DNA from: Mycolicibacter sinensis
GTDB lineage: Bacteria > Actinomycetota > Actinomycetes > Mycobacteriales > Mycobacteriaceae
Direction of reading: 5' to 3'
Assembly (NCBI RefSeq): GCF_001667375.1
Contig: NZ_LZIN01000105.1
Location: forward strand, 1-64,000
DNA length: 64,000 bases
The position numbers and the translations under genes were made by a program. The notes under the pieces were generated by a model that did no database searches, had not been told where the DNA came from, and saw nothing but the letters and a program-made list of their open reading frames with translations. Shown piece after piece: positions 25,553 through 34,530 of the stretch (the first letter of the stretch is position 1; every line of letters starts with the position of its first letter).

Positions 25553-27381
25553 GCGTTGGCCTCCAGACCCAGGCCACGCAGCAACGGCGTCACCGAGTAA
25601 CGGACATCTTCGGTCGTGATGGTCATGAGCTCCTCATCGGTGAACACACCGGTACCGGACTGTTCGGAATGGTCGAGCCGGAACTCGCGCTCCTCCTCGG
25701 AGCGTTCGACGAGGTTCCGGACGAACCGGCCGTTGCCGGCGATGTCGAGGCTGCGCCGGGCGATCCCATTGGCGTCGGGGTGCGACGCCTCGGCCAGCTG
25801 GCCGAACAGTGCCTGCATCTCCTCGAGCGCGGACTGCTCGAAGCGACTGTCGCGCTGCTCGGCCATCTTGTAGGCGATCTCGACCAGTTCCGGCGGCTGG
25901 TAGGACGGGAAGTCGATGCTGCGGGTGAAGCGCGACCGCAGACCTTCGTTGGTGTCCAGGAACCGGTCCAGGTCGGCGCGGTAGCCGGCGACGATCACCA
26001 CCAGGCGGTCCCGGTCGTTCTCCATCCGCGCCAGCAGGGTGTCGATGGCGACCAGGCCGAAGTCGTTCTTGGCGCCGGTGGCCACCAGCGCGTAGGCCTC
26101 GTCGAGGAACAGCACGCCGTCCAGCGCGCTGTCGATGATCGCGTTGGTCTTGGCCTCGGTCTCGCCGATGTGCTGACCGATCAGGTCGGCACGGTGCACC
26201 TCTTTGATGTTCTCTTTCTTCAGCAGCCCCAGGCCGCAATAGATCTTGGCCACCACGCGGGCGATGGTGGTTTTACCCGTTCCGGGCGGTCCGGCGAACA
26301 CCAGGTGGTGGGTGCGCTGCCCCACGGCCAGGCCGTGCTGCTTGCGCACCACCTCCATGGCCACCGAGCTCTTGAGCCGCTGCACCTGGTTCTTGACCTC
26401 GGACAGGCCGATGAACTCGCCGAGCTCACGTTCGGCCTCGGCCAGCAGCTCGGCCTTGCGCTCATGAGCGGCCGGGTCGATGAAGTCCTCGGCGCTCGGC
26501 TCGGTCTCGGGGTCCCAGGGATCGGTCCGGGCCTCGATCCGCGCGGCGGTGGTCGTGACGATCCCGAAACTGTGGTCCAGCAGGGCGTGCTGGACCTGTT
26601 CGTTCTCCGGGTTGGCGGCGTAGAGGTCCTGCAGCACCTCTTCGGCCGTCTCGTCGTCGCCCTGCGCCCGCAGGATCAGCCCTTTGGCCAGCGCCCCGTC
26701 GGTGGCGGCGACGGCGATCGGCCCGTCCGGCTCCTCGAGGTAGGACAGCGCCGGGGCGTACATGCCGAGTCGGGCCAGGGCGATGCCGAGGGCAATCTTG
26801 GCGGCGTGGGTGAACAGCTCGTCGCGGTCGGCGTCGTTGACGATCGGGGTCAGCAGTTTGACCATGTCCGACCAGCGCCCGGCGTGGTGGTTCACCGCGA
26901 TCGCCAGCCAGCGCGCGTCGTTCCACCCCGGACGCCGCTGGGTGATCTCGGCGACCAGCTCGTTGGCCTCCGCGCAGCGACCGGCCATCGCCAGCTGGGC
27001 GGCGTGGGCCAGGTGGAAGTCATCGGCGTCGGTGGCGCGCAGCTTCAAATACAGCCCGGTGTCGTAGTGGAAGCCCAGCGCGCCGGCCGGCAGGTCCAGT
27101 CGCCGCTGCAGCGCCCCGGCACTGGCGGCGGTCGCCGACACGGCGGCCAACACCCGCGGTGACTGGTCGCCGGCGGCGGCCAGGCCGGCCCAGGCGTCGC
27201 ACTGCTCGTGCGCGATTCGGGTCAGCGCGGCGAAGCCGGCGCGGGCCGCAGTCAGGTCCGCGGGGCGTTGCCGCTGGTGAACCGGGATGCCCAGGGCACG
27301 GCAGCAGGTGGCGAACCTGCTGAGGGTTTCCTCGTCGACCCGTGGTTGCGGTGTCAATAGAGCCGCGTCACCGTTGGTCAT
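25549..27381 (-). CDS. eccA3: ESX-3 cytosolic AAA+ ATPase EccA3
   Basis: 610 aa from the ATG at 27381 with AAGGGG upstream; an in-frame TTG 21 nt earlier is less likely. A TPR-like N-terminal half is followed by a CbbX-type AAA+ module: Walker A GPPGTGKTTIARVVAK, Walker B GVLFLDEAYAL, and arginine-finger region LRSRFTRSIDFP. EccA is thought to help release EspG from its PE-PPE clients. It is the first gene of the operon and sits directly below the IdeR-like and Zur-like boxes. Confidence 0.94.
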   Translation of the reverse strand: MTNGDAALLTPQPRVDEETLSRFATCCRALGIPVHQRQRPADLTAARAGFAALTRIAHEQCDAWAGLAAAGDQSPRVLAAVSATAASAGALQRRLDLPAGALGFHYDTGLYLKLRATDADDFHLAHAAQLAMAGRCAEANELVAEITQRRPGWNDARWLAIAVNHHAGRWSDMVKLLTPIVNDADRDELFTHAAKIALGIALARLGMYAPALSYLEEPDGPIAVAATDGALAKGLILRAQGDDETAEEVLQDLYAANPENEQVQHALLDHSFGIVTTTAARIEARTDPWDPETEPSAEDFIDPAAHERKAELLAEAERELGEFIGLSEVKNQVQRLKSSVAMEVVRKQHGLAVGQRTHHLVFAGPPGTGKTTIARVVAKIYCGLGLLKKENIKEVHRADLIGQHIGETEAKTNAIIDSALDGVLFLDEAYALVATGAKNDFGLVAIDTLLARMENDRDRLVVIVAGYRADLDRFLDTNEGLRSRFTRSIDFPSYQPPELVEIAYKMAEQRDSRFEQSALEEMQALFGQLAEASHPDANGIARRSLDIAGNGRFVRNLVERSEEEREFRLDHSEQSGTGVFTDEELMTITTEDVRYSVTPLLRGLGLEANA

Positions 27382-27399
27382 GCGTGGCTCGCCCCTTCG

Positions 27400-27418
27400 C
27401 AAGTGTTGCCTAAGCTAA
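27400..27418 (-). promoter_or_regulatory. IdeR-like iron box, proximal
   Basis: On the minus strand TTAGCTTAGGCAACACTTG matches about 13 of 19 positions of the IdeR consensus (TTAGGTTAGGCTAACCTAA). It lies 19 bp upstream of the eccA3 start. Together with the next box it suggests iron repression of ESX-3, as known for M. tuberculosis and M. smegmatis. Confidence 0.65.
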
Positions 27419-27429
27419 CTCGGCTGAAG

Positions 27430-27448
27430 TTAGCATTGCATAAGCTAA
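27430..27448 (-). promoter_or_regulatory. IdeR-like iron box, distal
   Basis: On the minus strand TTAGCTTATGCAATGCTAA matches 14 of 19 consensus positions and has good dyad symmetry at its ends (TTAGC/GCTAA). Centre-to-centre spacing to the proximal box is 30 bp, about three helical turns, so two IdeR dimers could bind the same face. Confidence 0.75.
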
Positions 27449-27565
27449 CTGTCGAGGTGGGTCGAGGCGATCGCCGGGTGGCTTGCGTCACCGTTATCCG
27501 CGCCTTGCGGGCGCCCGGACCCGGGCCGAGCGCGCGGCCACCGTTCCACCCCATACCAGACTCCT

Positions 27566-27586
27566 TATTGAAAATCATTTTCGTTA
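27566..27586. promoter_or_regulatory. Zur-like zinc box
   Basis: The core GAAAATCATTTTC (27570-27582) is a perfect 13-bp palindrome in an AT-rich island inside GC-rich DNA. It fits the mycobacterial Zur (FurB) box pattern TGAAAATnATTTTCA, apart from G for A at 27583. It lies about 185 bp upstream of eccA3 and 50 bp downstream of the methyltransferase gene. ESX-3 of M. tuberculosis is under both IdeR and Zur control, so the same dual control is inferred here. Confidence 0.72.
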
Positions 27587-27633
27587 TCACGGCACGGTAC
27601 CGCACCGAGTTCTCCGGCAACAGCCGACCTCTC

Positions 27634-28542
27634 CTACTTTTTGACCGCCCGGACCAGTGAGTTCCGCGCGACCATCGGCCCGGCCTCGGTACCCGGCCCC
27701 GGGACGGGCCGGCCCAGCTCGCGCAGGTAATCCGCCAGCGGCGTCGCCACTGCGGTCCAGCCCCGCGCGCCGAACCACTCATCGGCCGGCGCGCAGCGTT
27801 CGTTGTAGATCAACCGGTGGAAAGTGCGAGTGTCGTCGTCGGCCGCCACTTCGGCCTCCACCGCGGCGGCGAAGTCCTCGTCGGACAGCGGAGCGCCGTC
27901 CTCGACCGCTACCTGGCTGCCCGGAGCGGCCAGGCCGTCGATGCCGGTGAACAACTGCTCCTGCGCGTCGGCCGGAAGGTAAATCAGCAGGCCCTCGGCG
28001 ATCCACGCCGAGGGCTGGGCCCGATCGAAGCCACTGGCGACAAGCGCCGCGGGCCAGTCCTCACGAAGGTCGACGGCGACCTCGCGCCGCTCCGCTGTCG
28101 GCCGGATGCCGCGCTGAGAGAGCACGTAGCTTTTGTAGGCCAGCACCTGGGGCTGGTCCAGTTCGTAGATCGTCGTCCCGTCCGGCCAGTCCAATCGGTA
28201 GGCGCGAGAATCCAGCCCGGCCGCCAGGATGACCACCTGGCGCACCCCGGCGTCGGCGGCGCGGCGGAAGTAGTCGTCGAAGTAGCGGGTGCGCGCACCC
28301 TGGAAGTTGACGAAGTGCTCCCCGAAATCGCTGGTCAACAACTGATGGTCGAGGAGGTTGCCCTCGACCACAGCTTGCCAGTCCCCGCCGGCCGCGCGGC
28401 AGAACAACTCGGCATAGGGATCGACCGCCAACGGTTCGGGTTTGCGGGCTTCCAAGGCCCGGGCGGTGGCCACGAACAAGGCGGTCGAACCGACGCTCGT
28501 GTTGATGTCCCAGCTATCACCGTCACTACGCATTACAGGCAT
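27634..28542 (-). CDS. Putative SAM-dependent methyltransferase, Rv0281-like
   Basis: 302 aa, the same length as I recall for Rv0281. It belongs to the large mycobacterial family related to leucine carboxyl methyltransferases: DINTSVGSTALFVA near the start, SAM-binding segment VILAAGLDSRAYRLDWP, and ELDQPQVLAYK. Substrates of this family are mostly unknown. It lies just upstream of the ESX-3 control region and on the same strand, as in M. tuberculosis. Confidence 0.88.
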   Translation of the reverse strand: MPVMRSDGDSWDINTSVGSTALFVATARALEARKPEPLAVDPYAELFCRAAGGDWQAVVEGNLLDHQLLTSDFGEHFVNFQGARTRYFDDYFRRAADAGVRQVVILAAGLDSRAYRLDWPDGTTIYELDQPQVLAYKSYVLSQRGIRPTAERREVAVDLREDWPAALVASGFDRAQPSAWIAEGLLIYLPADAQEQLFTGIDGLAAPGSQVAVEDGAPLSDEDFAAAVEAEVAADDDTRTFHRLIYNERCAPADEWFGARGWTAVATPLADYLRELGRPVPGPGTEAGPMVARNSLVRAVKK

Positions 28543-28605
28543 TCCAGTGACCCTACGCCGCAGTAACCAGCGTGGAATCCCCGATTACTACGGGCTGCCG
28601 ACCAC

Positions 28606-28893
28606 TCAGCCCCACTTGGCCGCTTCGGCGGTGTCGCGGGCGTTCATCATCATGGTGTTGGTCTCATGCGTGCTCGCCATCGCACGATAAGCCAGCACCA
28701 ACTCCTCCATCGCCTGATTCCACTGCACCTGCCAGGCCTGATACGTCATCCCCGTATCGCCCTGCCACGCCGCCGACAACGCCGCCTGCTCACTGGCGAT
28801 ATCCGCGCCCACCGCCTGCAACGTGCCCGCATACCCATTCATCTCAGCCGCATGGGCCAACATCGCCGGGTAGTTGTACATAATCTGCGACAT
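28606..28893 (-). CDS. EsxH paralogue, protein identical to ESX-3 EsxH
   Basis: 95 aa, no amino-acid difference from the product of 17573-17860; one silent change (ATT to ATC, Ile). The copy keeps its own GGGAGG ribosome-binding sequence. It would be secreted by ESX-3 with its EsxG partner. M. tuberculosis has an analogous extra pair (esxS/esxR) but there the sequences have diverged. Confidence 0.93.
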   Translation of the reverse strand: MSQIMYNYPAMLAHAAEMNGYAGTLQAVGADIASEQAALSAAWQGDTGMTYQAWQVQWNQAMEELVLAYRAMASTHETNTMMMNARDTAEAAKWG

Positions 28894-28907
28894 CGAACAA
28901 AACCTCC

Positions 28908-29204
28908 CTAAACCCCGGTGTAACCAGAAGCCGCAGCCGCATCAGCCGCAACATACGTACTGCCGGCATCCGCCAAATTCGCCTGCGCCATATCCAGCAA
29001 CGCATTCACCCGCGCCGCCATCGCCACAAACCGCGCATGCGACCCCTGAAACGCCGCCGCCGCCTCACCGAGGTGAAACGCCTGCGCCGACAACGCCGCC
29101 TGCTCGGCCTGCGCCATCGTCGACCGCATCAACGCCGCCTTAGCCCCAAACGCCGACTCCGAGGCCACCAACTGCGGAATATGGGCATCCAACAAACTCA
29201 TCAC
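28908..29204 (-). CDS. EsxG paralogue, protein identical to ESX-3 EsxG
   Basis: 98 aa from the ATG at 29204, identical to 17875-18171; the frame is open further upstream (to 29303) but the AGAGAAAGGAG sequence and the twin copy fix this start. Upstream of it there is no PE or PPE gene; 175 bp of unrelated sequence separates it from fdhD, so it must use its own promoter or read-through from fdhD. Confidence 0.93.
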   Translation of the reverse strand: MMSLLDAHIPQLVASESAFGAKAALMRSTMAQAEQAALSAQAFHLGEAAAAFQGSHARFVAMAARVNALLDMAQANLADAGSTYVAADAAAASGYTGV

Positions 29205-29379
29205 CGCACTCCTTTCTCTACTACCGGTTAGTCGCGAACCACCCCGGTCCGGTTCCCGAGAGGCACGCAACGACGGTACGCCCGGGGGAGCCGGTCTGCT
29301 CAATATTTGAGGACCGACTGTCCGGAATCTAACAGGATCTACGAATCGTTGACCGGGGTTATCTCCGCGATTGCGGTGT

Positions 29380-30204
29380 TCAGCCGATGATGCGGTCGGG
29401 GCGGCTGTAGACGTTCATCGACGACCCCCGCAGAAACGCCACCAGGGTCAGTCCGCAGTCGGCGGCCAGGTCGACGGCCAGGGATGACGGCGCGGAGAGC
29501 GCAGCCAGGACCGGAATCCCGGCCATCACCGCCTTCTGGGTCAGCTCGAATGACGCCCGCCCGCTGACCAGCAGCACAGCCCCGGTCAGCGGCACGTGGC
29601 CGTTCTCGAGGGCCCACCCGATCACTTTGTCGACGGCGTTGTGCCGGCCGACGTCCTCGCGAACCACCCGCATGGTGCCGCCGTCGGTGAAGTCGAACAG
29701 CGCCGCGGCATGCAGACCGCCGGTGGTGGCGAAGACGTCCTGTGCGGCCCGCAGCTGATCCGGCATCGCTGTCAGTGCCGCCGCGGTGACGCGCACCGGG
29801 TCGTCGCCCGGGTCGTGGCGACTGGCGAGTCGCACCGCTTCCAGTGAGGCTTTGCCGCAGATACCGCACGACGAGGTGGTGTAGAAGTTGCGGGTGACGT
29901 CCACCGCGGGCGCGGGAACGCCCGGGGCCAGCGTCACGTCCAGCACGTTGTAGGTGTTCGTTCCGTCCGGCCGGCCGCAATATCGGGCGCTGAGCACGTC
30001 ATCGCGACCCGAGATGATCCCCTCGGTGAGCAAAAAGCCCTGCGCCAGCTCGATATCCGAGCCGGGCGTGCGCATCGTGACCGTGAGCGGCGTGCCGCCC
30101 AGCCGGATTTCCAGCGGTTCCTCGACCGCCAAGGTCTCGGACCGCTGGGTCGCGTCACCGGCGACAAGGTGGCTGACCCGCCGGCGCTGGGTTATCCGAC
30201 TCAT
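29380..30204 (-). CDS. fdhD: Formate dehydrogenase sulfurtransferase FdhD
   Basis: 274 aa. FdhD passes sulphur from a cysteine desulfurase to the molybdenum cofactor of formate dehydrogenase. The essential C-x2-C loop is present (SSCGICGK) and the VREDVGRHNAVDKVIG segment is diagnostic. It is transcribed away from fdhA with an 88-bp divergent promoter region and serves the selenoenzyme encoded next door. Confidence 0.94.
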   Translation of the reverse strand: MSRITQRRRVSHLVAGDATQRSETLAVEEPLEIRLGGTPLTVTMRTPGSDIELAQGFLLTEGIISGRDDVLSARYCGRPDGTNTYNVLDVTLAPGVPAPAVDVTRNFYTTSSCGICGKASLEAVRLASRHDPGDDPVRVTAAALTAMPDQLRAAQDVFATTGGLHAAALFDFTDGGTMRVVREDVGRHNAVDKVIGWALENGHVPLTGAVLLVSGRASFELTQKAVMAGIPVLAALSAPSSLAVDLAADCGLTLVAFLRGSSMNVYSRPDRIIG

Positions 30205-30292
30205 CGCTCCATCATCCCGGCTCGGGTTCTCATCGGCCTCGGTTGCCGCCGAACAGCGCGTCGCTCGCGCACACCGGGACTACTCTGCAGGG

Positions 30293-33200
30293 ATGGTTCA
30301 GCGAAAATTCCTGGAGTGGCCGGTAATCCGGCAACTGCGCACCGGTGACCTGCTCGGCCGCGGGCCGGCCGTCACCTCCGAACGCACCCGTGCCATCGCG
30401 CCGCGAACCGCGACCGCCGACCGGGTGGTGCAAAGCGTCTGCCCGTATTGCGCGGTCGGATGCGGCCAGCGCGTCTACGTCAAAGACGAGAAGGTCGTAC
30501 AGATCGAAGGCGATCCGGACTCGCCGATCTCCAGGGGGCGCCTGTGTCCCAAAGGCGCCGCGAGCGAGCAGCTGGTCAACTCCCCCGGCCGGCAGATCAG
30601 CGTGCTGTATCGGGCGCCGCGCGCCACGCAATGGCAGCCGCTGGAGCTGGACACCGCGATCGACATGGTGGCAGACCGGTTCATCGCGTCACGCCGGAAC
30701 AAGTGGCAAGACACCGACGCCGACGGCCGGCCGCTGCGGCGCACCATGGGGATCGCTTCGCTGGGCGGCGCCACGCTGGACAACGAAGAGAACTACGTCA
30801 TCAAGAAGCTCCTCACCGCCGCCGGCGCGGTACAGATCGACAACCAAGCTCGTATTTGACACTCCTCCACGGTTCCCGGTCTGGGAGCCTCTTTCGGTCG
30901 CGGTGGCGCGACGCAAAGCCTGCAAGACATGGCGAATGCCGACTGCATCGTCATCCAGGGTTCCAACATGGCCGAGTGCCATCCGGTGGGTTTCCAGTGG
31001 GTGGAGGAGGCGCGGGCCCGCGGCGCGGTGGTGATCCACGTCGACCCGCGGTTCACCCGAACCTCGGCGGTGTGCGACAAGCACGTCCCGATCCGGGCCG
31101 GCTCGGATGTGGTGCTACTGGGCGCCCTGATCAACCATGTGCTCACCCACGACCTGTGGTTCCGTGAGTACGTGCTCGCCTACACCAACGCCGCGACGTT
31201 GGTCAGTGAAGACTTCCGCGACACCGAAGATCTGGGCGGGCTGTTTTCCGGCTTCGATCCCAAGACCGGCCAGTACGACCCGTCGAGTTGGGCGTACCAG
31301 AGCCGCGAGGCCGGCGACGACGACATCGGCTCGCCAGGGGGCGGCCATGAGCACGGCACCAGCGCATCGGCGCGCGCGGTCGGCGAGACGTTCGGCAGCG
31401 GCGGCCCGGCACTCGAACACCATCGAGTGCAGCGCGACGAAACTCTGCAGCACCCGCGCACGGTCTTCCAGATCCTCAAGCGGCACTACGCGCGCTATAC
31501 CCCCGAGATGGTCCAGGAGGTCTGCGGCATCGACCCCGAGACGTTCGGATACCTGGCCCACGCGGTCACGGCCAACTCGGGGCGCGAGCGCACCACCTGT
31601 TTCGCCTACGCGGTGGGCTGGACGCAGCACACCCTGGGCGCGCAGTACATCCGCACCGCGGCGATCCTGCAACTGCTGCTGGGCAACGTCGGCCGGCCGG
31701 GTGGCGGGATCATGGCGCTGCGCGGGCACGCCAGCATTCAGGGCTCCACCGATATCCCGACGCTCTACGACATGCTGCCCGGCTATCTGCCGATGCCCAA
31801 GGCCGGGCGCGACGACACCCTGGGCAAGTACCTGGACCGGGTCGGATCCAAGAGCCAGAAGGGATTCTGGGCGAGCGCCGACGCGTATCTGGTCAGTCTG
31901 CTCAAGGCGTGGTGGGGCGACGCCGCGACCGCCGAAAATGACTGGGCATTCGACTACTTGCCCCGGCTGACCGGACCGCACGGGACCTATCAAGCCGTGA
32001 CCGGAATGCTCGCCGACGAAGTGGAGGGCTACTTCCTGCTCGGCCAGAACCCGGCCGTCGGCTCGGCCAACGGCCGCCAGCAGCGGATGGGAATGTCGCA
32101 CCTGAAGTGGCTGGTGGTGCGCGACCTCAACCTGATCGAGTCGGCCACCTGGTGGAAGGACGGCCCCGAGATCGCCTCCGGGGAGCTGCGCACCGAAGAC
32201 ATCGAGACCGAGGTGTTCTTCCTGCCGGCCGCCGGCCACGTCGAGAAAGCCGGGACGTTCACCCAGACTCAACGGCTGTTGCAATGGCGCCACCAGGCGG
32301 TCGCCCCACCGGGGGACTGCATCAGCGAATTGCAGTTCTTTGTCGAGTTGGGCAACCGGATTCGCGCCAAGCTGGCCGGGTCGACCGATCCGCGGGATCG
32401 GCCGCTGCTGGATCTGGTCTGGGATTACCCGGTCGATGACCACGGTGACCCCGATCCGGAGTCCGTGCTGGCCGAGATCAACGGCCATGGCGCGGAAGGC
32501 GTCCCGCTGTCGTCCTACACCGAGCTGCGCGCCGACGGATCCACCGCCGCCGGCTGCTGGATCTACACCGGGGTGTACGCCGACGGCGTCAACCAGGCTG
32601 CCCGCCGCGCGCCGGGCGGCGGTCCCAGTCGCAGTCAGTCGCAGTGGGGCTGGGCCTGGCCGGCCGACCGGCGGATCCTGTACAACCGCGCCTCGGCCGA
32701 CCCCGATGGGGTGCCGTGGAGTGAGCGCAAACGCTATATCTGGTGGGATGCCGAGTCGGGCCGCTGGACCGGCGACGATGTTCCCGACTTCGTCATCGAT
32801 CGCGCGCCGGGTACCCGGCCGGACCCGGCGCTGGGCGGGCCCGACGCATTGGCCGGCGACGACCCGTTCGTGATGCAGTCCGACGGCAAGGGCTGGCTAT
32901 TCGCCCCGAAGGGCGTGGTGGACGGTCCGCTGCCGACCCACTACGAGCCGCAGGAGTCCCCGATCGCCAACCCGGTGTATCGGCAACAGCGCAATCCCGC
33001 GCGAATCACGTTCCCCCGCAAGGATAATCTGTCGGCTCCGAGCGCCGGCGAGCCGGGCGCCGACGTCTACCCGTACGTGTTCACCACCTACCGCCTCACC
33101 GAGCACCACACTGCCGGCGGGATGAGCCGCTGGCTGCCCTATCTGGCCGAGCTGCAGCCGGAGATGTTCTGCGAGGTCTCCCCCGCGCTGGCCGCCGAGC

Positions 33201-33571
33201 GGGGTCTGGAGAACTACGGCTGGGCAACCATCATTTCGCCGCGGGCGGCGATTGAGGCGCGGGTGCTGGTGACCGACCGGATGACGCCGCTGATCGTGGG
33301 CGGGCATACCGTGCACCAGATCGGGCTGCCGTATCACTGGGGTGTCGGCGGCGACGCGGTGGTCAGCGGCGATGCCGCCAACGATCTGCTCGGGGTGACC
33401 CTGGACCCCAACGTGCAGATCCAGGAGTCCAAGGCCGGTTCCTGTGACATCCGGCCGGGCCGGCGGCCGCACGGCGCGGAACTGCTGCGCCTGATCGCCG
33501 AGTACCAAAGCCGTTCCGGCGCAACGCCAGAGACCGGCAACACCGATATCGACCCGGAAAGGCGGGGCTGA
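30293..33571 (+). CDS. fdhA: Selenocysteine formate dehydrogenase, catalytic subunit
   Basis: 1092 aa when the TGA at 30857-30859 is read as selenocysteine (U189): the frame continues unbroken through NQARI-U-HSSTVPGLGASFG to the stop at 33571. A [4Fe-4S] site (C50-P-Y-C53-AVG-C57 ... C85PKG) and the molybdopterin domains follow the family order, including PGGGIMALRGHASIQGSTDIP and SNMAECHPVGFQW. It oxidises formate to CO2 at a Mo or W bis-guanine-dinucleotide centre ligated by the Sec. A typical Tat signal is absent, so it is likely cytosolic-facing. The weakly defined ATG at 30293 agrees with related N termini. A conventional gene caller would split it into two pieces. Confidence 0.93.
30857..30895 (+). 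promoter_or_regulatory. UGA(Sec) codon with bacterial SECIS hairpin
   Basis: The TGA (30857-30859) is followed 11 nt later by stem GGTTCCC (30871-30877), loop GGTCT (30878-30882) and stem GGGAGCC (30883-30889), seven pairs with one G-T wobble. The loop GGTCT equals that of the E. coli fdhF SECIS as I remember it, and spacing from TGA is as required for SelB binding. The hairpin lies within the coding sequence, as in bacteria generally. Confidence 0.92.
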
Positions 33572-34530
33572 TGGGCCAACTGTCCGGACCTTCCGACCCT
33601 GTCGCCGACGCCCGGTGGTCGCCGCAGCATCCGCGCAAGGGGTTCCTCACCGACACCTCGATCTGCATCGGCTGTAAGGCCTGTGAGGTGGCCTGCAAGG
33701 AGTGGAACCACAACCCCGCCGACGGCGAGCTGGAGCTGCTCGGGTCGTCCTATGACAACACCGGCGCGCTGGGCGCCAACACCTGGCGACACGTCGCGTT
33801 CATCGAACAGGGCCGCGACGCGATCGAGGAGGCTCGCGAGTCGGGCCGGCAGCTGATCAGCCTCGGCATGCCGAAAATGCCGGGCGGCGAAGAGAATACC
33901 GCACCTCCGGACACAGATCAGTTCCGCTGGCTGATGTCCTCGGACGTGTGTAAGCACTGCACGCACGCGGGGTGTCTGGATGTCTGCCCGACGGGCGCGC
34001 TGTTTCGCACCGAGTTCGGAACGGTCGTGGTGCAGGACGACGTCTGCAACGGCTGCGGCAACTGCGTGCCGGCGTGCCCGTTCGGGGTGATCGAGCGCCG
34101 CACCGACGGCACCGCGGCGCCGAAGACCGCCCGCGGCGCCGAGCCGGTGTCCAAGTCAGGGGTCGCCCAGAAGTGCACGCTCTGCTATGACCGGCTCCTC
34201 GACGGGCAGATCCCGGCGTGCGCCCAGACCTGCCCGACTGAATCGATCAAGTTCGGCGACCACGACGATCTCGTCGCCGAGGGCCGGGAACGGGTGGCCC
34301 GACTCCACGCGCTGGGCCGCACCGAAGCCCGGCTCTACGGCGCCAATGAACACGACGGAGTCGGCGGCACCGGGTCGGTCTTCCTGCTGCTCGACGAGCC
34401 AGAGGTCTACGGCCTGCCCCCGGACCCGCGGGTGGGCACCGCGGACCTGCCGGCGATGTTCAAACGGTCCGCAGTGGCTGCGGCCGGGATGCTGGCCGCC
34501 GCCGCCGTGGCGTTCCTGGGACGCTCGTGA
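33571..34530 (+). CDS. fdhB: Formate dehydrogenase iron-sulphur subunit
   Basis: 319 aa; ATG overlaps the fdhA stop by one base (TGATG). Four ferredoxin-type cysteine clusters: CIGCKACEVACKEW, CKHCTHAGCLDVCPTGAL, CNGCGNCVPACPFG and CTLCYDRLLDGQIPACAQTCP. It carries electrons from the Mo/W subunit to the membrane subunit. A C-terminal helix (SAVAAAGMLAAAAVAFLG) is likely a membrane anchor. Confidence 0.93.
   Translation: MGQLSGPSDPVADARWSPQHPRKGFLTDTSICIGCKACEVACKEWNHNPADGELELLGSSYDNTGALGANTWRHVAFIEQGRDAIEEARESGRQLISLGMPKMPGGEENTAPPDTDQFRWLMSSDVCKHCTHAGCLDVCPTGALFRTEFGTVVVQDDVCNGCGNCVPACPFGVIERRTDGTAAPKTARGAEPVSKSGVAQKCTLCYDRLLDGQIPACAQTCPTESIKFGDHDDLVAEGRERVARLHALGRTEARLYGANEHDGVGGTGSVFLLLDEPEVYGLPPDPRVGTADLPAMFKRSAVAAAGMLAAAAVAFLGRS

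Larger units (their letters stand above)
28605..29219. repeat. 615-bp duplicated esxG-esxH block, copy 2
   Basis: Second copy of 17572-18186 with a single difference at 28798. It lies between the methyltransferase gene and the fdhD/formate dehydrogenase island, outside the ESX-3 operon. The flanking sequence shows neither terminal inverted repeats nor a transposase gene. Confidence 0.97.

Noticed and set aside
17571..29220. The repeated esxGH blocks as ends of a composite transposon carrying ESX-3
   Set aside because: Both copies are in direct orientation, contain only coding sequence, and have no transposase, terminal inverted repeats or target duplications at their borders.
30293..30859. 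fdhA as a pseudogene broken by a premature stop
   Set aside because: The stop is the TGA at the conserved Sec position, a SECIS hairpin follows, and selA, selB, selD and tRNA-Sec are next to it.
31115..32488. A 457-codon open frame on the minus strand within fdhA
   Set aside because: It is antisense to the conserved molybdopterin domain of fdhA and has no recognisable domains.
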